Positions 54,607 to 63,066 of a stretch of DNA of 64,000 bases are shown here, piece by piece. Position 1 is the stretch's first letter. Each line of letters opens with the position of its first letter. Under the pieces are notes generated by a model. It searched no databases, was not told the origin of the DNA, and saw nothing but the letters and a program-made list of their open reading frames with translations. The DNA comes from CALVGQ01 sp964368495 (lineage in GTDB: Bacteria; Bacillota_I; Bacilli_A; Erysipelotrichales; Erysipelotrichaceae). A program made the translations under genes and the position numbers. The stretch lies in NCBI GenBank assembly GCA_964368495.1, contig CAYJAJ010000006.1, positions 6,833 to 70,832 on the forward strand, in the 5' to 3' direction.

Positions 54607-55672
54607 AATATACTTACTGGTTTTATTGATGATGCTTACTGCATGTAGTAAATCAGATTCTGTGGTTGATTCAACTTCAGAAGTGATTGAGTCGTTTGTT
54701 GAAGGAGAATATTCAATTTTGATGCCTTACGAATTAAGCGAAGCGCGTTATTGGCATGGAAATGCTTTGTCAAAATTTGATTCTGTCGAAGTAGAAAAAG
54801 GTTTAAATCGACGAACTCAAGAATTCTTTTCAACAAGTGATTATGTTCAAAGTGCTGGGCTGTTGCTTGATGCTGACAGTATACAAATGTTACAACGAAG
54901 AGAAAGTGCAGATTATGCTTATGCACTAAATCCTTCATTAGGTGATTTTAGTATTAATGATGCAATTACAGTTGAAAGTCCATACATTGTATACGATGTA
55001 ATTGAAGTCAATTATTATCATAAAGATGATTTAGACACACTTGCTGGAATTGGGTTGACAATACTTATGAATTCAGATGTGAGTGCTTCTTCTGATTCGC
55101 AAAGTACTATAGAGATTCCAAAAGATCGTTTATATACTTTTGGTAGTAATGCAGGAAGAAAGTTAGAAAGTTACATTAGACAGCTTGAGGGAGTCTCTTT
55201 TGACTGTCCTATATATATCGGATTGTATTCCTCTGCTGCAAGTGACTCGAGTGTTCCAGGTGTATACATTGGCGAAGCATTTTTTGAAGATAGAAGTGGT
55301 CAATTTAGTGAAATACATGAAGAGTGGGCATTGTTTCCAAGTTCTTTAGCAGAGTCAATGGATGCAACAACGTATTCGCAGTTTGTTTCAATAAAAAATG
55401 AAATTGCTGATTTTTTACCTGAGAATGTGGATATTATTGGATTAGGAAGATTTGAAGATGATCAACTTCAAGATTTAAAAATTGATATTAATGTACAAGC
55501 AAAAACGTACAATGAAATCAATGCACTTGCACAACTTGTATCCAAGTTGTGTGATACAATTGATTCTACTTCAATCAATTTGTCGATTGATATTAAAATG
55601 TTTGATACTACATATTTTACATTAATTAGAAAAGAAGGGGAAAGTGAAATATCAATACATGATATTAGCTAG
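54593..55672 (+). CDS. camS: CamS-family lipoprotein
   Basis: A 359-residue lipoprotein (lipobox LTAC, Cys18). The CamS family (named after a staphylococcal sex-pheromone precursor) is seen in YSILMPYELSEARYWHGN, GLNRRTQEFFSTSDYV, ALNPSLGDFSIND, YVIYDVIEVNYY-like stretches and ISIDIKMFDT near the end. The precise cellular function is unknown. The start is TTG at 54593, after AGAGGTGAAG, and overlaps ligA by 14 nt. It lies directly before gatCAB, so a ligA-camS-gatCAB operon is likely. Confidence 0.85.
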   Translation: MKTIRIYLLVLLMMLTACSKSDSVVDSTSEVIESFVEGEYSILMPYELSEARYWHGNALSKFDSVEVEKGLNRRTQEFFSTSDYVQSAGLLLDADSIQMLQRRESADYAYALNPSLGDFSINDAITVESPYIVYDVIEVNYYHKDDLDTLAGIGLTILMNSDVSASSDSQSTIEIPKDRLYTFGSNAGRKLESYIRQLEGVSFDCPIYIGLYSSAASDSSVPGVYIGEAFFEDRSGQFSEIHEEWALFPSSLAESMDATTYSQFVSIKNEIADFLPENVDIIGLGRFEDDQLQDLKIDINVQAKTYNEINALAQLVSKLCDTIDSTSINLSIDIKMFDTTYFTLIRKEGESEISIHDIS

Positions 55673-55680
55673 GAGATAGT

Positions 55681-55971
55681 ATGGAAAAAGATTTAGAATA
55701 TTTTAAAAAATTAGGAAAAAACTTAATGTTTGACTTAACGGATGAAGAGGCTGAAAACATTCAAAAAGAATTTGATGTTTTACTACAGCAATTGTCATTG
55801 TTAGAGGATATAGATACTTCAGATGTTGAAGAAATGATTTATCCTTTTGAACAAGATACAACATTTTTGCGTGAAGATGTAATAAATCAAACAGTGAATC
55901 AAGAAGAGGCATTAAGCAACGTTAGTAATAGTAAACAAGGACATTTTGTAGTTCCTAGGGTGGTAAAATAA
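55681..55971 (+). CDS. gatC: Asp/Glu-tRNA amidotransferase subunit C
   Basis: A 96-residue GatC, the small linker subunit that holds GatA and GatB together. It opens KDLEYFKKLGKNLMFDLTDEEAENIQKEFDVLLQQL and continues to IDTSDVEEMIYPF, with LREDVI and the C-terminal HFVVPRVVK matching the conserved GatC end. TAGGAGATAGT precedes the ATG. The gatA ATG follows its stop after one base, giving a tightly coupled gatC-gatA-gatB unit. Confidence 0.93.
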   Translation: MEKDLEYFKKLGKNLMFDLTDEEAENIQKEFDVLLQQLSLLEDIDTSDVEEMIYPFEQDTTFLREDVINQTVNQEEALSNVSNSKQGHFVVPRVVK

Positions 55972-57396
55972 ATGACAATTACAGAACTTTTAAAAAATAA
56001 AAACAACGTTAATGCAGTAGTAAGCAATGCTGTTAAAAAGGCAGTTGATTCGCAAAGTGAATTAAATGCAGTTGTGACTTTTGTGAATCCACAATCACAA
56101 ATTGAGAACCTTAAAGGCAAGGAAAATGGATTAATGTATGGAGTACCTATTGTTTTAAAAGACAATGTTTGTACAAAAGGAATTAAAACTACGGCTTCGA
56201 GTAAAATATTAGAAAACTACATTCCAATATATAATGCACATATTGTAGATAAACTTGAAGAAGCTGGAGCTGTTGTAATTGCAAAATCTTCTTTGGATGA
56301 ATTAGCTATGGGTGGCTCAAATTTAACTGCTGCAACGGGTGCTGTTAAAAATCCATATGATACAACTAGAATGGCTGGAGGAAGTAGTGGGGGAAGTGCT
56401 GCACTTGTTGCAGCAAATGTTGTACCAATGGCTATTGGCTCAGATACAGGAGATTCAGTAAGAAAGCCTGCAAGTTTTTGCGGTGTAGTTGGATTTAAAC
56501 CAACTTATGGACGAATTTCAAGATATGGGATAATTCCGTATTCTTCAAGCTTAGATCATGTTGGATTTTTTACTAGAAGCATTGAAGATGCTGCAATTAC
56601 ATTAGAAGTGCTTGCAGGGCGTGATGATCGCGATATGACAAGTAGTTATGAACCGGTTTTACATTATATTGATTACCTTAATCATGATATAAAGGGTAAA
56701 CGTATTGCGGTATTAAAAAATGTACTTGATTCGTGTAATAATGAACAAACTATTGAAATGTTTAATGATTTGATTTTTAAGTTAAAAGAAAAAGGTGCAG
56801 AAGTAATTGAAGTTTCATTAGACGAAAAATTAATGAAAGCATTGTTGCCTACATATTATATAATTTCAAATTGCGAAGCTACTGCTAATCATTCAAATCT
56901 TGATGGAATTCGTTATGGTAATCGACAAAGTGGTGAAACTTCTGAAGATATAATGACAAATACACGTACTTGTGGTTTTGGATTACAAGTTAAAAAGCGT
57001 TTTGTGATTGGTAGTTATGGACTGTTTGTTGAAAATCAAGATAAATTATTTAGACAAGCTCAACGTGTTCGTCGACTTATAGTAAATGACTTAAAAGAAG
57101 CGCTTAAAGATGTTGATGCAATTATATCTCCTGCAACAAATGGTGTTGCTCCAAAACTAGACGATGTATCTTTAGATCAATTGGATAATACATACTTAGT
57201 TGCAGAAAATCATATGTTGCTTGGAAATTTTAGTGGATATCCAAGTTGCACTGTTCCTATGGGACTAATTGATGGAATGCCTGTGGGTGTGAATTTAACA
57301 TCAAAGGCTTTTGATGAAGCGAATTTACTGAATATATGTTTAGCTGTAGAAGATGTTTGTGGTTTAAAAGATACTGTAAAAGAGGTGAAACAATGA
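55972..57396 (+). CDS. gatA: Asp/Glu-tRNA amidotransferase subunit A
   Basis: A 474-residue amidase that releases ammonia from Gln for transamidation of Glu-tRNAGln (or Asp-tRNAAsn). Catalytic Ser-cisSer-Lys set: Lys63 in PIVLKDN, the serines of GGSSGGSAAL and Ser162 in SDTGDSVRKP. The signature loop is TGDSVRKPASFCGVVGFKPTYGR rather than the common TGGS(I/V)RQPA; the D and K are a Mollicutes/Erysipelotrichia-type feature in my memory. SSSLDHVGFFTR also differs from the usual SSLDQIGP. It lies directly after gatC and its stop overlaps the gatB start. Confidence 0.95.
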   Translation: MTITELLKNKNNVNAVVSNAVKKAVDSQSELNAVVTFVNPQSQIENLKGKENGLMYGVPIVLKDNVCTKGIKTTASSKILENYIPIYNAHIVDKLEEAGAVVIAKSSLDELAMGGSNLTAATGAVKNPYDTTRMAGGSSGGSAALVAANVVPMAIGSDTGDSVRKPASFCGVVGFKPTYGRISRYGIIPYSSSLDHVGFFTRSIEDAAITLEVLAGRDDRDMTSSYEPVLHYIDYLNHDIKGKRIAVLKNVLDSCNNEQTIEMFNDLIFKLKEKGAEVIEVSLDEKLMKALLPTYYIISNCEATANHSNLDGIRYGNRQSGETSEDIMTNTRTCGFGLQVKKRFVIGSYGLFVENQDKLFRQAQRVRRLIVNDLKEALKDVDAIISPATNGVAPKLDDVSLDQLDNTYLVAENHMLLGNFSGYPSCTVPMGLIDGMPVGVNLTSKAFDEANLLNICLAVEDVCGLKDTVKEVKQ

Positions 57397-58817
57397 AGTA
57401 CGATGTAGTAATTGGTATTGAAATCCATTGTGAATTAAAAACAAATACAAAAATGTTCTCCGGTGCTCCGACTTCTTTTGGTCAACGCGCTAATTCATGT
57501 GTTAATGAAATTGATTTAGGTCACACGGGGACATTGCCTTGTGTAAATAAAAATGCTGTAAAGCTTGCTATCGAAGCATGCACTGCTTTGAATCTTAAGA
57601 TAGATCCACTCGTAAAATTTGATCGTAAAAATTATTATTATACAGATTTACCTAAAGGCTTTCAAATTACTCAGCAGTTTCACCCAATTGGAAGCAATGG
57701 ATATGTTATTATTGAAACTGAAGATGGAAGTAAAAAAATATGCATCAATCGTTTGCATATGGAAGAGGACACTGCAAAACAGTTTCATTTTGAAGAAGAA
57801 ACATTAATTGACTATAACCGTGCGGGAACTCCTTTAATTGAAATAGTTTCTGAACCTGATATGTCTAGTGGAAAAGAAGCGGCAGCTTATGTTTCAATGA
57901 TTCAAGAAATTCTTTATTATATCGGTGTTTCAGATGTAAAAATGGAAGAAGGTTCAATGCGATGTGATGTTAATATATCATTAATGCCAAAAGGATCTGA
58001 GGTTTATGGAACAAAAGTTGAAATTAAAAATTTAAATTCGATTAGTAATGTACAAAAATCAATTGAATTTGAAATTGAAAGACAAAGTAAAATGCTAGAT
58101 AGCAATGAATTCATTGTACAAGAAACAAGACGATTTGATGAAGCGACAAAAACAACTGTTTCAATGCGTAAAAAAGAAGGTGCAGTTGATTATAAATATT
58201 ATCCCGAACCAAATATTTTTCCGATTCGTTTGGATGAAAAATGGATTAAACAAATTCAAGAAAATTTGCCTGAGCTACCTAGTGCAAGAAGAGCTCGTTA
58301 TATGAGTGATTATCAACTTTCAGAATATGATGCAGGTGTCTTGGTTGCAAACAAAGAGCTGTCTCAATTTTACGAAAGAATTCTTGAGTATACTGATGAA
58401 TATAAAATGGTTGCGAATTATTGTATTAGTGATTATTTATCAATACTTTCTAAAAATCAAGTTTCTGTTAATGAATCAAAATGTAAACCTGAAGATTTTG
58501 CAAAGTTAATTATGATGGTTAAAGATAACAAAATTTCTAATAAACAAGCAAAAGATATATTTGGATCTGTGGTAGAAGGAAACAACCCAGAAAAAATTGT
58601 TCTTGAAAAGGGTATGCAGCAAGTAAGTGATAGTTCTGCAATTTTAACAATTATTGAAGAAGTATTGAATGAACAACCACAATCAATTGAAGATTTCAAA
58701 AATGGAAAAGATCGTGCTGTTGGATTTTTAGTCGGACAAGTTATGAAAAAGTCAAAAGGACAAGCTAATCCTGCTATGACGAATAAAATGTTAATTGAGG
58801 AGTTGAAGAAAAGATAA
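57393..58817 (+). CDS. gatB: Asp/Glu-tRNA amidotransferase subunit B
   Basis: A 474-residue GatB, the kinase/transamidase subunit that activates the tRNA-bound carboxylate with ATP. The start is IGIEIHCELKTNTKMFSGAPTSFG, followed by IDLGHTGTLPCVNK, FDRKNYYYTDLPKGFQITQQ, LHMEEDTAK and DYNRAGTPLIEIVSEPD, and the C-terminal tail has GFLVGQVMKKSKGQANPAMTNKMLIEELK (the YqeY-like tRNA-binding part). AGAGGTGAAAC precedes the ATG at 57393, which overlaps the gatA stop (ATGA). It is the last gene of the operon. Confidence 0.96.
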   Translation: MKYDVVIGIEIHCELKTNTKMFSGAPTSFGQRANSCVNEIDLGHTGTLPCVNKNAVKLAIEACTALNLKIDPLVKFDRKNYYYTDLPKGFQITQQFHPIGSNGYVIIETEDGSKKICINRLHMEEDTAKQFHFEEETLIDYNRAGTPLIEIVSEPDMSSGKEAAAYVSMIQEILYYIGVSDVKMEEGSMRCDVNISLMPKGSEVYGTKVEIKNLNSISNVQKSIEFEIERQSKMLDSNEFIVQETRRFDEATKTTVSMRKKEGAVDYKYYPEPNIFPIRLDEKWIKQIQENLPELPSARRARYMSDYQLSEYDAGVLVANKELSQFYERILEYTDEYKMVANYCISDYLSILSKNQVSVNESKCKPEDFAKLIMMVKDNKISNKQAKDIFGSVVEGNNPEKIVLEKGMQQVSDSSAILTIIEEVLNEQPQSIEDFKNGKDRAVGFLVGQVMKKSKGQANPAMTNKMLIEELKKR

Positions 58818-58820
58818 ATT

Positions 58821-58860
58821 AAAACATCGTACTTAATATTAAGTACGATGTTCTTTTTTT
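58821..58860. terminator. Terminator between gatB and the convergent methylase gene
   Basis: AACATCGTACTT / AAGTACGATGTT 12-bp stem with an AATATT loop and a T run. The minus-strand gene's stop codon lies inside it, so it may serve both directions. Confidence 0.88.
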
Positions 58861-59381
58861 GTAATCATGTAGAGTATTGGCGAGTTTTCTTTTTGTTGAT
58901 AGGTAGTGTATGTCATATTTTTTAAAGAGGCAATCCAAGAGTAAATCAAATCATGTTCTTCTTGGCCACCTTTATGCATAAGATAACAGGCTAATACAAG
59001 TATTCCTTCATTTTTTAAACAATCGAAACATTGCTTAACAGCTTTTAAACTACTTTCAGGAAGCGTAATGCATTCTTTGTTGTTACTGTTTGGTAAATAA
59101 CCAAAGTTAAAAATAGCACAGTCTATGGGCTCATTAAGTACATTGCGAATGTATTCGTGACTCATTAAATAAAAGTTTAAATTATTGAATTGTTCACAAC
59201 GATTGATTGTTTTTTTCATTGCTTCTTCTTGAATATCAAAGGCAATTACTTTTGCAGAGTATTGACAAAGAAAGTGAGTGTCATTTCCGTTTCCAGCAGT
59301 GCCATCAACACATATCCATTCGGAAGAAATACGCTCTTTTATAAAGCGATGGGCTACTGTATTGATGTTATCCTTGTTCAT
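58839..59381 (-). CDS. Class I SAM-dependent methyltransferase (YtqB-like)
   Basis: A 180-residue methyltransferase of the YtqB/rRNA-methylase-like family. The SAM motif is CVDGTAGNGNDTHFLC, followed by VIAFDIQEEAMKKT, the family-specific FNFGYLPNSNNKECITLPESSLKAV and LVLACYLMHKGGQEE. YtqB proteins pair with a radical SAM protein (YtqA); here the YtqA-like gene is directly upstream and overlaps it by 14 nt. Recent work has linked YtqA/YtqB to tRNA modification (mnmL/mnmM-like), a claim I cannot test here. Start is the ATG at 59381; an ATG four codons earlier is possible, and the ribosome binding site is weak. Confidence 0.82.
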   Translation of the reverse strand: MNKDNINTVAHRFIKERISSEWICVDGTAGNGNDTHFLCQYSAKVIAFDIQEEAMKKTINRCEQFNNLNFYLMSHEYIRNVLNEPIDCAIFNFGYLPNSNNKECITLPESSLKAVKQCFDCLKNEGILVLACYLMHKGGQEEHDLIYSWIASLKNMTYTTYQQKENSPILYMITKKEHRT

Positions 59382-60309
59382 AATGTTTTCCATGCCATGT
59401 ATTGTATAATGCCATTTTTTTATCAATTTCATTGAGTGTGATTGTTTTTTTTGTAGTCCATATCGGTGCAATTAGATCATCTAATACACCATCTCCTGTT
59501 AGTCTTTGAATGATTATGTTTTTTGGTAGTAGCTCTAGTTGTTTTATGACAAGTTCTACATACTCATCCTGCGATAAAAGTTGAAATGGAAAGCTTTCTG
59601 CTAATTTTGTATTCTTTATTACGTGCAACATATGAATTTTTACTGCATGAATTGGAAGTGTGGCAAGTGCTTTAACTGTTTCAATCATCATTATGGGTGT
59701 TTCATTAGGTAATCCGTTCATGATGTGAACACATATTTTAATTGATGTATTTTCTAATTTTTTAATAGTATTTAAAAACTCTTGATAAGTATGACCTCTA
59801 TTTGTTAAAAGTGCAGTTTCTTCATGAATACTTTGTAAACCAAGCTCAATCCATATTTCTTTTTTATTAGAGCAATGATTTAAATATTCTATGCACTCGT
59901 CACTTAAACAATCAGCACGAGTAGCGATTGATATCGCTACAACTTCATCGATATTTAAAAATGGTTCAATTGCTTCTTTTACTTTTGATAATGGACCATA
60001 TGTATTTGTGTATGATTGTAAATAGGGGATAGTTAAACTGTTAGGCCATTTTTTTTCCATCATAATTTTTCCGTTTTTATACTGAAGTAAAAGATCTTCA
60101 CCTGTTTTTCCAGCAAACTCACCACTACCTGCAGCACTGCAGAAAGTACAACCACCAGTTGATTTCAATCCATCTCTATTTGGACAAGTAAATCCTGCAT
60201 TGAGAGGAACTTTATAAACTTTACTTAAAAACCGATGTTTTAAATAATAGTTCCAAGTATGATAGCGTTTGTTGTCATCACTATAGATGAATGGATTTGT
60301 ATTTTTCAT
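59368..60309 (-). CDS. Radical SAM protein, TIGR01212/YtqA-like
   Basis: A 313-residue radical SAM enzyme of the YtqA/YhcC group. It starts with the family block YHTWNYYLKHRFLSKVYKVP, LNAGFTCPNRDG, and the cluster cysteines of FTCPNRDG and GGCTFC with the GSGEFAG stretch after them. Conserved downstream parts: WPNSLTIPYLQSYTNTYG, IATRADCLSDECIEYL, WIELGLQSIHEETA and KIHMLHVIKNTKLAE. It occurs in one unit with the YtqB-like gene downstream, typical of Bacillota. GGTGATTAAT precedes the ATG. Confidence 0.92.
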   Translation of the reverse strand: MKNTNPFIYSDDNKRYHTWNYYLKHRFLSKVYKVPLNAGFTCPNRDGLKSTGGCTFCSAAGSGEFAGKTGEDLLLQYKNGKIMMEKKWPNSLTIPYLQSYTNTYGPLSKVKEAIEPFLNIDEVVAISIATRADCLSDECIEYLNHCSNKKEIWIELGLQSIHEETALLTNRGHTYQEFLNTIKKLENTSIKICVHIMNGLPNETPIMMIETVKALATLPIHAVKIHMLHVIKNTKLAESFPFQLLSQDEYVELVIKQLELLPKNIIIQRLTGDGVLDDLIAPIWTTKKTITLNEIDKKMALYNTWHGKHYEQG

Positions 60310-60355
60310 ATTAATCACCGTGTTTATTATAACAAGTCATCAAAATTATTTCATT

Positions 60356-60383
60356 AAAAAAGATGTAGATTTCCTACATCTTT
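60356..60383 (-). terminator. Terminator of the hlyIII-degV unit
   Basis: On the minus strand AAAGATGTAG / CTACATCTTT stem with a GAAAT loop and a T run. Confidence 0.85.
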
Positions 60384-60388
60384 ATTGA

Positions 60389-61228
60389 TTATTTTAAAAT
60401 TGATTGGATTGCAACACATCCTGGACCACCTTGAGTAATGAAGGCACAAGATAAAGTTAATAATTCTACTTCGATTCCAGGGAAAGCAGCTTCTAGTTTA
60501 GCAACAACACCTTTTGCTTGTTCTTCTGCAAATCCATGAGATACAAATAGTTTATGATTAGTGTCTATTTTTTTTACTTCTTTTAAATCCTTAATAATTG
60601 CTTTAACAGCCAATTCAAAATTTCTACCAGTAGTGAATTTATCAAGTCTGTTACCTTCGTAAGGTGTAGTTACTACGGGTTGAATTTTTAATAATCCACC
60701 AAGTGTAGCAGCAGCACCTGAAATGCGGCCACCACGACGTAAAAAATCGAAATCTTGAGGCATTAAGAATGAAACGTTATATTCCATTTTCTCGTTTAAT
60801 GTTTTTACAATTTCAGCGACACTTTTACCTTCATCTCTTAGTTTAACAGCTAATTGAAGTAGATAGCGATGTGGACCACATAAAGTTCGTGTATTAATAA
60901 CAGTGATATTTTCATTGTTTTCCATTGTTTCTTTAACACCTACTGTAGATTGGTATGTCCCAGATAATCCATCAGCCATATTGATGACTAAAATTTCATC
61001 GTCTTTATATTTTTCAAATATTTCCATCGTCTCACCGATTGCAGGTTGAGAAGATGTAGGAACATTTCCTTGTTTAACTAAATCATTAAATGTTTTTGGA
61101 TCAATCTCTTCTAGTTCACGATATTGTTTTCCTGCAACAGTAACAACTAAAGGTAATACTTCTACTCCAAATTTCTCTGCTTCTTTTTTTGTGTAGAGTG
61201 TTGATGTATCTGTAACAATTCTAATCAT
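60389..61228 (-). CDS. DegV family fatty-acid-binding protein
   Basis: A 279-residue DegV protein. It opens IRIVTDTSTLYTKKEAEKFGVEVLPL, with the ligand-binding VPTSSQPAIGET, GLSGTYQSTV and FLRRGGRISGAAATLGGLL segments and a C-terminal VELLTLSCAFITQGGPG. DegV/FakB-type proteins bind fatty acids and hand them to the FakA kinase for phospholipid synthesis (established for FakB); no fakA is nearby. TAGGAGGAAATC precedes the ATG at 61228. It is 16 nt downstream of the hemolysin III gene and probably co-transcribed. Confidence 0.9.
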   Translation of the reverse strand: MIRIVTDTSTLYTKKEAEKFGVEVLPLVVTVAGKQYRELEEIDPKTFNDLVKQGNVPTSSQPAIGETMEIFEKYKDDEILVINMADGLSGTYQSTVGVKETMENNENITVINTRTLCGPHRYLLQLAVKLRDEGKSVAEIVKTLNEKMEYNVSFLMPQDFDFLRRGGRISGAAATLGGLLKIQPVVTTPYEGNRLDKFTTGRNFELAVKAIIKDLKEVKKIDTNHKLFVSHGFAEEQAKGVVAKLEAAFPGIEVELLTLSCAFITQGGPGCVAIQSILK

Positions 61229-61244
61229 ATGATTTCCTCCTAAA

Positions 61245-61892
61245 TTATAATACAAATAGCGAAACTGCGATTAAGTGTAGCAATGTGCCGCCTAATATAA
61301 AACAGTGAAACAATTCATGGAAACCAAAATCCAATGTAAGATTTGGTTTCTTTATCATATATATGATACCACCAATTGTGTAGCTAATTCCACCTAATGC
61401 AATTAAAATTAAGCAATTTAATTCTATTTTTTGAAATGCAGGTATATAGAAAACAATTGCCCATCCCATTATCAAATACAATAGTGTATACAAAATTCTT
61501 GGGGCATTTAACCAAACAATTTTTGCGATTATCCCAAACAATGCAATGGACCACATAATAATCGTAAAACTAATTCCTACATTGTAATCAAGATAATGAA
61601 GAACAATGGGAGTATATGAGCCAGCAATTAAAACATAAATCATTGAGTGATCAATTTTTCTAAACAACGTAAATTTCTTGTCAGTTCTTTTTACATAATG
61701 ATAAGCAGCGGATGCACTATATAGACCTACGGCAGATATTGCGAATACTACACTGGATATAATATCCATGGTTGATGAATTTTTAGTAATACCTAAAACA
61801 ACAAAGGTAGGGATAAATGCTAAACTAACAATAGCTCCGTATAAATGGGTTAGATAGCTTAATGGATCTTGAGCTTTTTTTGCAAAAAACAT
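61245..61892 (-). CDS. Hemolysin III / PAQR-like membrane protein
   Basis: A 215-residue seven-helix membrane protein of the hemolysin III/YqfA (PAQR-related) family. It shows the opening DPLSYLTHLYGAIVSLAF, SAAYHYVKRTDKKFTLFRKIDHSMIYVLIAGSYTP (conserved His and Asp in SxxYH and DH), and the C-terminal DFGFHELFHCFILGG with its HExFH motif. These residues resemble the zinc site of ceramidase-like PAQR proteins. True haemolytic function is doubtful. The promoter upstream carries a perfect palindrome. AAAGGTGTG is the ribosome binding region; ATG at 61892 is preferred. Confidence 0.88.
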   Translation of the reverse strand: MFFAKKAQDPLSYLTHLYGAIVSLAFIPTFVVLGITKNSSTMDIISSVVFAISAVGLYSASAAYHYVKRTDKKFTLFRKIDHSMIYVLIAGSYTPIVLHYLDYNVGISFTIIMWSIALFGIIAKIVWLNAPRILYTLLYLIMGWAIVFYIPAFQKIELNCLILIALGGISYTIGGIIYMIKKPNLTLDFGFHELFHCFILGGTLLHLIAVSLFVL

Positions 61893-61928
61893 GTAGTTTA
61901 TCACACCTTTCAATATTAAAACTAGATA

Positions 61929-61949
61929 ATGTAGTTTTCAAAACTACAT
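61929..61949. repeat. Perfect palindrome at the hlyIII transcription start
   Basis: Ten-base arms ATGTAGTTTT and AAAACTACAT around one base. It lies a few bases downstream of the -10 box, spanning the predicted start site near 61945, a usual place for a repressor operator. Confidence 0.65.
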
Positions 61950-61951
61950 AC

Positions 61952-61979
61952 ATTATAACAAAAATACTGTTAAATTCAA
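61952..61979 (-). promoter_or_regulatory. Promoter of hlyIII-degV
   Basis: On the minus strand TTGAAT (61974-61979), 16-bp spacer, TATAAT (61952-61957). The palindrome at 61929-61949 follows directly. Confidence 0.65.
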
Positions 61980-62054
61980 TCATAACAAATGGTTTCACAT
62001 ATTGTCACATATTGTCAATTTATATCTGTTTTATCAATGGCTCTGTAGAAAAGC

Positions 62055-62084
62055 TAAAAAAAAATGATGCATAAGCACCATTTT
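62055..62084 (-). terminator. Terminator of rpsO
   Basis: On the minus strand AAAATGGTGC / GCATCATTTT with one mismatch and a TTAT loop, then a T run. Confidence 0.78.
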
Positions 62085-62091
62085 AGTTTTA

Positions 62092-62358
62092 TTATTTTCT
62101 TAATCCTAAACGTTGAACTAGTTCACGGTAACGATTAACATCATTGTTTTTTAAGTAAGCTAAGAATTTTTTACGGTTACCAACCATTTTCATTAGACCT
62201 CTTGTTGAATGATAATCTTTTTTGTGTACTTTTAAGTGTTCAGTTAAACGATTGATTTGTGCAGTTAAGATAGCAACTTGTACCTCTACTGAACCTGTGT
62301 CGCCTTCTGATCTAGCGAACTCACTAACGATTTTACTAATTTCTGCTTTAGTTAACAT
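62092..62358 (-). CDS. rpsO: 30S ribosomal protein S15
   Basis: An 88-residue S15, full length for the family. It shows VSEFARSEGDTGSVEVQVAILTAQINRLTEHL, the HKKDYHSTRGLMKMVGNRKKFLAYL core that contacts 16S rRNA helix 22, and ends with YRELVQRLGLRK. AGGAGGAAAAAAC precedes the ATG. It is monocistronic here with its own promoter, structured leader and terminator; pnp, which usually follows rpsO on the same strand, is divergent here with a GIY-YIG gene between them. Confidence 0.97.
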   Translation of the reverse strand: MLTKAEISKIVSEFARSEGDTGSVEVQVAILTAQINRLTEHLKVHKKDYHSTRGLMKMVGNRKKFLAYLKNNDVNRYRELVQRLGLRK

Positions 62359-62433
62359 GTTTTTTCCTCCTAAATGTTTTGACCTATAAAACCGAGTATA
62401 AAGACGAGGAGTCTATTACCCCAGTTTTAAAGC
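62359..62433 (-). ncRNA. Structured rpsO leader, possible S15 autoregulatory element
   Basis: A ~75-nt untranslated leader from the predicted start to the S15 codon. AAAACTG (62422-62428) can pair with CGGTTTT (62388-62394) as an outer stem with one G-U, enclosing an AGAC / GTCT hairpin with a TCCTC loop (62402-62414) that sits in a purine-rich stretch. S15 binds its own leader in many bacteria and Firmicutes types differ in fold; the match here is structural only. Confidence 0.4.
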
Positions 62434-62439
62434 TTTTAT

Positions 62440-62468
62440 ATAATAGCATGGCTATAACTTAGTTTCAA
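62440..62468 (-). promoter_or_regulatory. SigA-type promoter of rpsO
   Basis: On the minus strand TTGAAA (62463-62468), 17-bp spacer, TATTAT (62440-62445). Confidence 0.7.
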
Positions 62469-62673
62469 GTATTTTCTACTTAAAGTATGATATAATCAAC
62501 AATAAATATTATGCGCTAAAGGCAGTAACTGGCATTCTCGTAGTTTCATTTATTAATATGAATGAAAAATGTTTTATAGTTTAAAATTAGAAGGGATATT
62601 ATCAAGTATTGTTTCATTTAAAAAAATTGATAATTACTGTACAATAACAATGGTTAAGAGTAAGGGGATTTTC
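62469..62673 (+). other. Leader region before the GIY-YIG gene
   Basis: This completes the ~315-base gene-free gap 62359-62673. An extended -10 box TGATATAAT lies at 62488-62496. The ~180-nt segment after it has no convincing ORF with a ribosome binding site and no strong hairpin; a weak CATT/AATG pairing occurs near 62550. I see no recognised riboswitch. Confidence 0.35.
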
Positions 62674-62952
62674 ATGGATAATTATGTATACATCCTTCGG
62701 TGTAGTGATGATACACTTTATACAGGTTGGACAAACGATTTAATGGCACGCTTAAAGCAACATCAAAATAAAAAAGGAGCAAAATATACTCGTGTTAGGA
62801 CACCATTGACTTTAGTTTATTTTGAAAGTTATGATACAAAACAAGAAGCGATGAAAAGAGAGTATCAAATAAAACAATATCAGCGCAAAAAGAAACTTGA
62901 ACTTGTTGATGGTTTTGATAAGAGCAAATTACTTATGCTAACCAAGAGTTAA
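62674..62952 (+). CDS. GIY-YIG domain protein (UPF0213/YhbQ-like)
   Basis: A 92-residue single-domain GIY-YIG protein. Its catalytic pattern is YVYILRC and LYTGWTNDLMARLKQH, with the Arg/His positions and KREYQIKQYQRKKKLELV at the end. The family has weak nuclease activity in some members and no settled role. AAGGGGATTTTC precedes the ATG at 62674; an upstream in-frame start lacks a ribosome binding site. It lies between divergent rpsO and pnp and ends in a terminator. Confidence 0.9.
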   Translation: MDNYVYILRCSDDTLYTGWTNDLMARLKQHQNKKGAKYTRVRTPLTLVYFESYDTKQEAMKREYQIKQYQRKKKLELVDGFDKSKLLMLTKS

Positions 62953-62953
62953 A

Positions 62954-62988
62954 AGTCACTAGTTGAGATTATTAGTGACTATTTTTTT
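62954..62988 (+). terminator. Terminator of the GIY-YIG gene
   Basis: AGTCACTA / TAGTGACT stem with an 11-nt loop and a T run. Confidence 0.85.
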
Positions 62989-63027
62989 GTATATCATCTA
63001 AATTTACTATTCATTACTTGGTTTTTA

Positions 63028-63036
63028 TGCTAAAAT
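63028..63036 (+). promoter_or_regulatory. Possible extended -10 promoter of pnp
   Basis: TGCTAAAAT with no clear -35 element, 31 bp before the pnp start. Confidence 0.35.
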
Positions 63037-63066
63037 TTAGAAGTTGAAATTAAATGAGGTGAACAA

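Noticed and set aside
61245..61892. Hemolysin III as a virulence factor
   Set aside because: The family is related to PAQR membrane proteins and haemolysis is not established for most members; no other toxin genes are nearby.
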